Positions 1 to 5,473 of a DNA stretch of 5,473 bases are shown here, one piece after another (position 1 is the first letter of the stretch; each line of letters starts with the position of its first letter). The notes under the pieces were generated by a model, which worked only from the letters and a program-made list of their open reading frames with translations, made no database searches and had not been told where the DNA came from. The stretch lies in contig JALWRO010000168.1 of assembly GCA_027080605.1 (NCBI GenBank), positions 1 to 5,473 on the forward strand. The letters run 5' to 3'. The DNA comes from Campylobacterales bacterium (GTDB lineage: Bacteria > Campylobacterota > Campylobacteria > Campylobacterales > QNZT01). The translations under genes and the position numbers were made by a program.

Positions 1-1115
1 TGATTCACGCCGCAACGATGGTTACGGCGGGTGTTTATCTGGTCATCAGAAGTCATGACATTTATATGTTGATTCCGGATGTTGGATATTTTATCGCATG
101 TCTTGGTGCGTTTGTTGCTGTTTTTGCAGCCTCCATGGCACTGGTCAACCTAGAACTCAAAAGAGTTATCGCATATTCCACACTTTCACAACTGGGATAT
201 ATGTTCGTTGCGGCAGGACTGGGCGCCTACTGGATCGCACTCTTTCACCTGATGACACATGCGTTTTTTAAATCGGTACTCTTCCTTGGTGCAGGTAACG
301 TGATGCATGCGATGGATGATGAAAAGTATATTGACAAAATGGGCGGTCTGGCAAAAGTAATGCCGTGGACAATGCGTATTATGACAGTTGCATCTCTGGC
401 ACTTGCGGGTATCTGGCCGTTTGCCGGTTTCTTCTCAAAAGATAAAATCCTGGAAACTGCGTTTGCTCAAAATCACTATTTTCTGTGGGCACTGCTCTGG
501 ATCGGTGCGGGTATGACAGCATACTACAGTTTCAGACTGATCATGCTGGTCTTCTTCGGTGAAGAGCGTTATAAAAAATTCGGCTTTCATCCTCATGAAG
601 CCTATCCGTATGTATTGCTTGCAATGGCACCGCTGGCGATTCTTGCAATCATTGCCGGTTTCTTCGAGCATCCGTTTATGCACTATGTCACACAGCTTTT
701 ACCGGAGTACGAACCGCACGTTTCACGCGGTGCATTTATATTTCTGCTGGTAGTAACACTGGGAATCGCAATCAGCGGCATTACCCTGGCTGTAGTGAAA
801 TTTTCAAAAGGAAATTTTGATGAATTCTTCAAAAAACTGGGTGTGTATGATGTGTTGATCAACCAGTACTATATTCCAGACTTTTATCAGAAGGCGATTT
901 GTGAACCGTATGCAAAACTTTCTGAATATGCCTGGAAGAAAATAGATATGAGAATCGTAGATGCAACTGTTGATTTTATTGCAGGGGTTATTTACAAAAG
1001 TGGTGATAAGGCAAGAGCGATGCAAACAGGTAACTTGTCTACAAACTTAAAATGGATGGCACTTGGTTTTGTGGTATTGCTGGCTGCAGCATTGCTTTAC
1101 AGACCAGGTATGTAA
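1..1115 (+). CDS. nuoL: NADH-quinone oxidoreductase subunit L (NuoL), 3' part; 5' end outside window
   Basis: NuoL is the most distal antiporter-like subunit of complex I in the inner membrane; it moves protons and carries the long lateral helix that braces the membrane arm. The window enters inside a codon; full codons start at base 3 and read IHAATMVTAGVYL, the signature that holds the channel histidine (E. coli His254). About 370 residues are visible, so roughly the first 250 of a usual 610-620 are missing. Visible landmarks: KRVIAYSTLSQLGYM (bases 159-203), LFHLMTHAFFK with its two histidines and the lysine at 270-272 (E. coli Lys342 position), and GFFSKDKIL (bases 426-452) with the lysine of the exit half-channel. 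After the last antiporter-fold helices come a long amphipathic stretch (about bases 860-1020), which fits the lateral helix HL, and a final membrane helix before the TAA. The ATG at base 18 is an internal methionine, not the start. Identity is very secure; only the 5' end is unseen. Confidence 0.97.
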   Translation, partial: IHAATMVTAGVYLVIRSHDIYMLIPDVGYFIACLGAFVAVFAASMALVNLELKRVIAYSTLSQLGYMFVAAGLGAYWIALFHLMTHAFFKSVLFLGAGNVMHAMDDEKYIDKMGGLAKVMPWTMRIMTVASLALAGIWPFAGFFSKDKILETAFAQNHYFLWALLWIGAGMTAYYSFRLIMLVFFGEERYKKFGFHPHEAYPYVLLAMAPLAILAIIAGFFEHPFMHYVTQLLPEYEPHVSRGAFIFLLVVTLGIAISGITLAVVKFSKGNFDEFFKKLGVYDVLINQYYIPDFYQKAICEPYAKLSEYAWKKIDMRIVDATVDFIAGVIYKSGDKARAMQTGNLSTNLKWMALGFVVLLAAALLYRPGM

Positions 1116-1119
1116 GGAG
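1114..1119 (+). promoter_or_regulatory. Shine-Dalgarno sequence of nuoM (AAGGAG)
   Basis: AAGGAG lies 7 bases before the ATG at 1127 and overlaps the nuoL stop codon (TAA 1113-1115). This spacing decides between two nearby ATGs. The one at 1123 is only 3 bases from the motif and opens a frame that closes by 1278, while the one at 1127 opens the 508-codon NuoM frame. Ribosomes ending nuoL would cover this site, which suggests coupled translation (inference). Confidence 0.85.
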
Positions 1120-1126
1120 CGCATGA

Positions 1127-2653
1127 ATGGAATCATTACTGACACTTGTGATATTTTTCCCGGCAGTTGCTGGTATATTTGGATTTATGATAGAGGCAAA
1201 AGCGATCAAAGCGTACGGTATTGCCGTTACGACGATCGAGTTTCTTCTCTCATTGCTACTGTGGATCATGTTCGATAGTACAAATCCCGGTTATCAGTTT
1301 GTAGAACATATACCGCTCATCAAAGAGTTTGGTATCAATTATTATCTGGGAATTGATGGTATATCGCTGTTCCTGATCATTTTGAGTACTTTCATGACAA
1401 TGGTCTCCGTGATTGGGTTGACGGTCAAAGAGGATCTCAAAAATATGATCATTACCATTCTTTTCCTTGAAATGACTATGGTCGGTGTATTTGCGTCACT
1501 TGACGTAATTCTCTTCTATATTTTCTGGGAGCTCTCTTTGGTGCCGATGCTCTATATTATCGGTGCATGGGGTGCAAAACTCAGAATTTATGCCGCGGTC
1601 AAGTTTTTCCTCTATACGTTTGCGGGATCACTGTTGATGCTGGTCGGTATCTTGTACATGGCACATTTGCATCATGAAATTACAGGCACATGGAGTTTTG
1701 CTATTCCTGACTGGCAGGCAATGCCGATAGATTTTACAACACAGCTTTGGCTGTTTGCCGCTTTCTTTTTCGGTTTTGCGATCAAAGTACCGATGGTACC
1801 GTTTCATACCTGGCTTCCGTATGCGCACGGTCAGGCTCCTACCGTCGGTTCTGTGATATTGGCAGCGGTACTGTTGAAAATGGGTACATACGGTTTCGTC
1901 AGATTCTCACTACCTATGTTTCCTGATGCATCGGTCTATTTTATCGTTCCGGTAGCGATTCTTGCGATTATCATGGTTGTTTATACGGCAATGATTGCAT
2001 TTGCACAGGAAGATATGAAACAAGTTATCGCATACAGTTCGATTTCCCATATGGGTATTATCGTTTTGGGAACATTTGCAATGAATGCGGAAGGTATTAC
2101 CGGTTCACTTTTCCTGATGCTGAGTCACGGTATTGTCAGTGGCGCACTCTTTATGCTTGTGGGTGTAATCTATGACAGAACACATACCAAAATGATGGAT
2201 CAGTTCGGTGGTCTGGCTTCGGTTATGCCGAAGTACGCGACTATTTTCGGTATTATGCTAATGGCGTCGGTCGGCTTGCCGTTGACAATCGGTTTTGTCG
2301 GTGAATTTTTATCACTGGTCGGTTTTTTCCAGATCTCTCCTGTGATGACAGCGCTTGCGGGTACGGGAATTATTCTCGGAGCTGTCTATATGCTGAGACT
2401 TTACAAAAAGTCATTTTTCGGACCGGTTACAAACCCTGAAAACAATAAACTAAAAGATTTAACTGCACAGGAATTAACAGCGCTTGTTCCTTTGGTAATA
2501 CTGGTTGTCTGGCTGGGTGTCTATCCCAAGCCTGTTTTGGATCCTATTGACAGTAGTGTCAAACACATGATCGTCAATATGGAGAAAAAAGCGGTTACAA
2601 AAGAAGCCAGAGAACTTTTTGTGCAGGCAAATAGCATCAAGGAGGCTAAGTAA
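1127..2653 (+). CDS. nuoM: NADH-quinone oxidoreductase subunit M (NuoM), complete
   Basis: NuoM is the middle antiporter-like proton channel of the complex I membrane arm. The 508 residues match the usual family length, and the protein is membrane helices almost throughout. Family landmarks: the YYLGIDGISL segment (72-81) near the N-terminus; FWELSLVPM with Glu135, equivalent to the essential E. coli Glu144; FAIKVPMVPFHTWLPYAH with Lys220 (E. coli Lys234) in the broken helix; VLLKMGTYGF with Lys251 (E. coli Lys265); MKQVIAYSSISHMG (297-310); LSHGIVSGALF (332-342) with a channel histidine; and FVGEFLSL with Glu393 (E. coli Glu407), the exit-channel acid. The DGISL and PFHTWLP motifs fit NuoM rather than NuoL or NuoN. 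The C-terminal tail of about 35 residues is charged and soluble. The start at 1127 is fixed by AAGGAG 7 bases upstream. The gene begins 11 bases after nuoL and its stop shares one base with the nuoN start. No expected catalytic residue is missing. Confidence 0.98.
   Translation: MESLLTLVIFFPAVAGIFGFMIEAKAIKAYGIAVTTIEFLLSLLLWIMFDSTNPGYQFVEHIPLIKEFGINYYLGIDGISLFLIILSTFMTMVSVIGLTVKEDLKNMIITILFLEMTMVGVFASLDVILFYIFWELSLVPMLYIIGAWGAKLRIYAAVKFFLYTFAGSLLMLVGILYMAHLHHEITGTWSFAIPDWQAMPIDFTTQLWLFAAFFFGFAIKVPMVPFHTWLPYAHGQAPTVGSVILAAVLLKMGTYGFVRFSLPMFPDASVYFIVPVAILAIIMVVYTAMIAFAQEDMKQVIAYSSISHMGIIVLGTFAMNAEGITGSLFLMLSHGIVSGALFMLVGVIYDRTHTKMMDQFGGLASVMPKYATIFGIMLMASVGLPLTIGFVGEFLSLVGFFQISPVMTALAGTGIILGAVYMLRLYKKSFFGPVTNPENNKLKDLTAQELTALVPLVILVVWLGVYPKPVLDPIDSSVKHMIVNMEKKAVTKEARELFVQANSIKEAK
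2639..2645 (+). promoter_or_regulatory. Shine-Dalgarno sequence of nuoN (AAGGAGG), inside the end of nuoM
   Basis: A seven-base match to the anti-Shine-Dalgarno core sits within the last codons of nuoM, 7 bases before the nuoN ATG at 2653. With the TAATG stop-start overlap it supports translational coupling of nuoM and nuoN, which would help keep the two subunits at equal amounts (inference from layout). Confidence 0.85.
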
Positions 2654-4143
2654 TGTTAGATCCAATTTCAATCGACTATGCCGCGTTAAACATGGCTTCG
2701 CTGATACCGATGATTATTATCATCCTCGGTGGATTGTCTATACTTGTGATTGACCTGATCAAAGATGATCTTTCCAAAAGTTTTTATGTTATGGTCAGCG
2801 AACTCTTTATTTTACTGGCTTTAGGTGCGGCGTTTGGCTACACAGGCAGCGAAAGAGGCTTTTTTGATGCATTGCTTATTGACGGTATTGCCAAGCTTGG
2901 TGAGGGAATTGTCCTGATCGCTTCGGCACTCTTTATACCGCTGGCTCTGACATCGAAACGATTTCATGAGTTTTCCTATCCGGAATTTTTTGCACTCTTT
3001 TTGTTCATGATCGCCGGTTTTAACTTTATGGTGACCAGTGATAATCTGATTCTCATCTTTGTAGGTTTGGAAACATCGAGTCTGGCACTCTATACATTGA
3101 TTGCAATGCACAACAGGCAAAAGAGTTTTGAAGCGGCTATCAAATATTTTACGATGGGTGCGCTTGCTGCAGGATTCTTTGTTTTTGCTATTCTGATTTT
3201 CTATGCATTGACAGGAAGTGTCGAACTGCATAAAATCAAAGAGGTATTGATTGCAAAAGAGTTCCAGCCTATTGTTGCTATTATGGCAGGTGTTGTTTTT
3301 ATGATTGCCGCGCTCGGTTTCAAACTCTCAATGGTTCCGTTCCAGACTTGGGTACCGGATGTCTATGAGGGTGCGAGTGCCGCTTTGGCAGGATATATGT
3401 CTATTGTGCCGAAAATTGCAGGCTTCGTTGTAGCGATGAGAATGTTTGAAATTTTCGTGCATGCGGATATTGTCTGGATACAGCAGATTTTGTGGATTGT
3501 AGCGGTGGTAACGATGACTGCAACCAATATTATGGCGTTGGTTCAGGAGTCGGTCAAGAGAATGCTGGCGTACAGTTCTATAAGTCATGCCGGTTTTGCA
3601 ATGTCGGCTATATTGATCGGCACAACGCAGGCGAATAGTGCACTGTTCCTTTACTGGATACTGTTTACCTTTACGAATCTCGGTGCATTTACCATGCTGT
3701 GGGTATCCCGCCACAAGAAAAAAGGCGTATGGCACAGCAGATATGATCATCCGTATGAAAAGTTTTCCGGAATGGTCAAATTTATGCCTCTCAACGCTGT
3801 GATCATGGGTATGTTTATGCTCTCACTCGCGGGTGTTCCACCATTTTCGCTTTTCTGGGGTAAACTATATTTGATGAGTTCTGCGATCAATTCAGGTTTT
3901 ATTATTCTGGCACTGTTTATGGCGCTTAACAGTGCAATCTCAGTTTACTATTATCTGAAGTTGATTGTCTATATGTTCCTCAGAGAACCCAAACAGGTAG
4001 ATGCGACCATTTATATGAAAAATACATCTATGCCGCTGAAGACAATCATTGGTTTTGCCGCATTTATGACATTGCTGGCAACCATTCTGGTAAGTCCTTT
4101 GCTGGATATGATTACTAACTATGTCAAAGCGAGTGGCTTTTAA
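2653..4143 (+). CDS. nuoN: NADH-quinone oxidoreductase subunit N (NuoN), complete
   Basis: NuoN is the antiporter-like subunit nearest the quinone-side part of the complex I membrane arm, where it passes protons and links NuoM to the smaller subunits. Its 496 residues fit the family and it is helical membrane protein throughout. Key sites: GLETSSLALYTL with Glu140 (E. coli Glu133 position); GFKLSMVPFQTWVPDVYEGA (222-241) with Lys224 (E. coli Lys217), where the VPDVYEGA ending is typical of NuoN; Lys254 in IVPKIAGF (E. coli Lys247); VKRMLAYSSISHAGF (301-315); and FWGKLYLM with Lys404 (E. coli Lys395), where NuoN has lysine in place of the NuoM glutamate. The start at 2653 overlaps the nuoM stop by one base and has an ideal ribosome site. 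It is the last nuo gene: the frame ends with TAA at 4141-4143, followed by a hairpin and a new promoter-like site. In C. jejuni and H. pylori complex I lacks ordinary NuoE and NuoF and is not a standard NADH oxidase; the genes that would test this here lie upstream of the window. Confidence 0.97.
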   Translation: MLDPISIDYAALNMASLIPMIIIILGGLSILVIDLIKDDLSKSFYVMVSELFILLALGAAFGYTGSERGFFDALLIDGIAKLGEGIVLIASALFIPLALTSKRFHEFSYPEFFALFLFMIAGFNFMVTSDNLILIFVGLETSSLALYTLIAMHNRQKSFEAAIKYFTMGALAAGFFVFAILIFYALTGSVELHKIKEVLIAKEFQPIVAIMAGVVFMIAALGFKLSMVPFQTWVPDVYEGASAALAGYMSIVPKIAGFVVAMRMFEIFVHADIVWIQQILWIVAVVTMTATNIMALVQESVKRMLAYSSISHAGFAMSAILIGTTQANSALFLYWILFTFTNLGAFTMLWVSRHKKKGVWHSRYDHPYEKFSGMVKFMPLNAVIMGMFMLSLAGVPPFSLFWGKLYLMSSAINSGFIILALFMALNSAISVYYYLKLIVYMFLREPKQVDATIYMKNTSMPLKTIIGFAAFMTLLATILVSPLLDMITNYVKASGF

Positions 4144-4155
4144 TTTACTATCTCT

Positions 4156-4190
4156 CTTTTCATGAAGAAGCAGCACTTCTTCATGAAAGG
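4156..4190 (+). terminator. Hairpin after nuoN, probable end of the nuo transcript (weak U-tract)
   Basis: Bases 4158-4170 (TTTCATGAAGAAG) pair perfectly with 4176-4188 around the 5-base loop CAGCA. One G-U and one C-G pair extend the stem to 4156 and 4190. It begins 12 bases after the nuoN stop, the expected place for an operon terminator. The bases that follow (CTTTGTCC) are not a proper U-run, so termination by this hairpin alone may be leaky. It may instead stabilise the 3' end of the nuo mRNA or leave some read-through into pflA. The structure is directly visible; the terminator role is inference. Confidence 0.6.
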
Positions 4191-4216
4191 CTTTGTCCTC
4201 ATAAATTATTTTCATA

Positions 4217-4225
4217 TGTTATAAT
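4217..4225 (+). promoter_or_regulatory. Extended -10 promoter element upstream of pflA (TGTTATAAT)
   Basis: TG, one base, then a perfect TATAAT (4220-4225), inside an AT-rich stretch from 4200. No convincing -35 box is seen at the usual spacing, which is normal for housekeeping promoters of Campylobacterota, where the -10 dominates. Seven bases after the -10 is base 4232, the A of the pflA start codon, so the transcript would start at or next to the ATG. No sigma-54 (GG-N10-GC) pattern is seen in the gap. It could be chance in AT-rich DNA, but the perfect match, the position and the hairpin just upstream favour a real promoter. Confidence 0.6.
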
Positions 4226-4231
4226 CTATGT

Positions 4232-4282
4232 ATGAAATACACAATATATTTAATTTTACTCTCCCTTAATTTATACAGTGCA
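4232..4282 (+). other. Predicted Sec signal peptide of the PflA-like protein
   Basis: Residues 1-17: a short n-region (Met-Lys), a hydrophobic core rich in Ile, Leu and Tyr, and LYSA with small Ser and Ala near the likely signal peptidase I site after Ala17. No cysteine follows the cleavage region, so this is not a lipoprotein signal. It places the protein in the periplasm, where PflA acts. The exact cut is inferred. Confidence 0.75.
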
Positions 4283-5473
4283 CAACTTATACTCAACAGA
4301 TACGAAGAATCAGAGCAAAGTGTAGACATTTATCATCTCATAGATAAACAGGCGATTTCCTGTACGACAGAGTATGGTCAAGGGTTTGAAAATATCATAC
4401 GTTGTCAATTGGCGCAACCGTTGAAAACTGACAAGAAAGAGCGGCACGATACTTATTTCGATATCTTTTTTCACAGTAATCAAGTCGTTTTTAAAGCGAA
4501 ACGGTTTGCTCAGATTTTACCGATTGATGAAAAACTGATAGACAAAGATGTTGTAACAAAAAATAGATTCTATCGTCACTGGGTAATCATCGGTGCCAGA
4601 AAACAGCCGGATATTTTGGTAAGTAGCGGAAAAAAGAAGTTTAATTTTCCTGTTAAATATGCAAAACAACCACCGCCGTATATCGGGGCACTTGACTTGA
4701 ATGGAGAGCCTGTTAAAAACAAAAAAGGTGCGATCTATCTTGCAAAAATTGCCAGGATGTATCAGGCAAAAAAATATGATGCAGTTTTGAAGCTCGTCAA
4801 GCAATATACTTCGATGCACCACGATTCATTTGCCAAAGAGATTGAACTCTATCGCATTCGGGCAGAACGGGGCATAGCACAACAGAACAGGGAAAAGTAT
4901 GAAGATGTTTTGACAGATGCACTGCAATGGATTGAAAACAATCCGTCAAACAAACATATACCGGAAGCATATTTGTATGTGGTGGAGAGTTATCTTGCCA
5001 AAGGACGTTTAAAACAGGCAGAAAAATTTTTGCGTATGCTCACCGGAGGATTTACAGACAACAAATACACACAACGTGCGGAGATAGCGTATGCAAATAT
5101 AATATACCGGCAGAAAAAAAGACGTAAAGAGGCGTTGAAAATATACAAAAAAGTGTTGTACTCGACAAAAGATCTCGAAACAGCATCTCAGGCTGCAATG
5201 CGTATTGCCGATAGTTATCTCGATTTCAGCGAGCCTGACAAAGCAGAAAAGATTTTCCGTAAAGTTTTGAAAAGCAATCCCGTATTTGTCCGGGAGCATT
5301 ATAAAGCGGCGTATGCTTTGGCAAAACGATTTGCAGATGCGGAACATTATGACATTGCGCTGAAAATTGCCGAAGTGCTTACAAATGTTCATGATAAAGA
5401 TTTTGGGGATGATCTGCTTAAAAGTATGGGCTTTTGGGAAGAGAGCAGGGGAAATCGTGAGAAGGCTATAGCG
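4232..5473 (+). CDS. pflA: PflA-like periplasmic TPR flagellar motor protein, 5' part; runs off the right edge
   Basis: PflA (paralysed flagellum A) is a periplasmic protein of the enlarged Campylobacterota flagellar motor. With PflB it forms a scaffold that places the MotAB stators in a wide ring; C. jejuni mutants build flagella that do not turn. Here 414 codons are open to the window edge, about half of the near-800 residues usual in the family. Residues 1-17 form a signal peptide (Lys2, a hydrophobic core, LYSA before the likely cut). Residues 18 to about 150 look beta-rich, with the only two cysteines at 44 and 58. From about 165 helix pairs of TPR type follow, for example at 244-271, 281-309, 317-348 and 354-385, with A/Y/L at repeat positions and Pro closing one helix. 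The start is the only one possible: the in-frame stop at 4202 lies just upstream, no ATG, GTG or TTG lies between, and the signal peptide begins here. No Shine-Dalgarno is present. The name rests on domain layout plus its position after nuoN, as recalled for C. jejuni and H. pylori; another secreted TPR protein is the alternative. Confidence 0.85.
   Translation, partial: MKYTIYLILLSLNLYSAQLILNRYEESEQSVDIYHLIDKQAISCTTEYGQGFENIIRCQLAQPLKTDKKERHDTYFDIFFHSNQVVFKAKRFAQILPIDEKLIDKDVVTKNRFYRHWVIIGARKQPDILVSSGKKKFNFPVKYAKQPPPYIGALDLNGEPVKNKKGAIYLAKIARMYQAKKYDAVLKLVKQYTSMHHDSFAKEIELYRIRAERGIAQQNREKYEDVLTDALQWIENNPSNKHIPEAYLYVVESYLAKGRLKQAEKFLRMLTGGFTDNKYTQRAEIAYANIIYRQKKRRKEALKIYKKVLYSTKDLETASQAAMRIADSYLDFSEPDKAEKIFRKVLKSNPVFVREHYKAAYALAKRFADAEHYDIALKIAEVLTNVHDKDFGDDLLKSMGFWEESRGNREKAIA

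Noticed and set aside
18..20. ATG near the left edge as a possible gene start.
   Set aside because: The frame is open upstream and reads the conserved IHAATM motif of NuoL, so this is an internal methionine.
1123..1278. Earlier ATG near the nuoM start, in another frame.
   Set aside because: It is only 3 bases from the Shine-Dalgarno and its frame stops at 1278 with no family features; the NuoM frame at 1127 has the proper spacing.
2821..3231. Long open frames on the minus strand (here, and at 3328-3750, 4517-4822 and 5009-5392).
   Set aside because: They lie fully opposite well-supported genes, have cysteine- and histidine-rich compositions typical of antisense reading of membrane or TPR genes, and show no recognisable domain.
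4162..4224. A 20-codon small ORF (ATG to TAA) lying in the hairpin and the promoter region, a possible leader peptide.
   Set aside because: It has no ribosome site, its start is buried in the stem, its sequence follows from the inverted repeat, and it overlaps the -10 element. No regulatory codon run is seen.
4228..4269. An ATG four bases before the pflA start, in another frame.
   Set aside because: It closes after 13 codons. The ATG at 4232 opens a frame to the window edge with a good signal peptide.
1..5473. A mobile element, CRISPR array, tRNA, toxin-antitoxin pair or other undescribed system.
   Set aside because: Apart from the 88-base gap, the window is filled by four genes of known families. 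I see no terminal repeats, transposase, spaced repeats or RNA gene folds.

Overview
The window is the distal end of a respiratory complex I (nuo) operon followed by the first half of a flagellar motor gene, all on the + strand. Order: nuoL (3' part) - nuoM - nuoN - 88-base gap with a hairpin and a promoter-like site - pflA (5' part, running off the right edge). The nuoLMN-then-pflA order matches the arrangement I recall from Campylobacter jejuni (Cj1566c nuoN, Cj1565c pflA) and Helicobacter pylori (HP1273 nuoN, HP1274 pflA). This points to the Campylobacterota (Epsilonproteobacteria). The sequence does not settle the genus. By eye the base composition looks less AT-rich than Campylobacter or Helicobacter, so a free-living relative of the Sulfurimonas/Sulfuricurvum kind is plausible, but that is inference.

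Bases 1-4143 encode the three antiporter-like membrane subunits NuoL, NuoM and NuoN, the proton-pumping part of complex I. They are packed tightly: 11 bases separate nuoL from nuoM, and nuoM and nuoN share one base (TAATG). nuoM and nuoN each have a strong Shine-Dalgarno sequence lying in the end of the gene before. The expected charged residues of the proton channels are present in every part that can be seen.

Bases 4144-4231 are the only intergenic region. They hold a 13-bp perfect inverted repeat soon after the nuoN stop, probably the end of the nuo transcript, and then a perfect extended -10 element (TGTTATAAT). That element lies so close to the next start codon that the mRNA is predicted to be leaderless or nearly so.

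Bases 4232-5473 encode a secreted protein with a signal peptide, a beta-rich N-terminal domain and TPR-like helix pairs. I call it PflA, the periplasmic motor protein that helps position the stators in Campylobacterota. Functionally, complex I builds the proton-motive force and the flagellar motor spends it. Whether the shared locus has regulatory meaning is open. I see no mobile element, CRISPR array, tRNA or rRNA, and no undescribed system. The most interesting points are the probable leaderless start of pflA and the structure of the nuoN-pflA gap.
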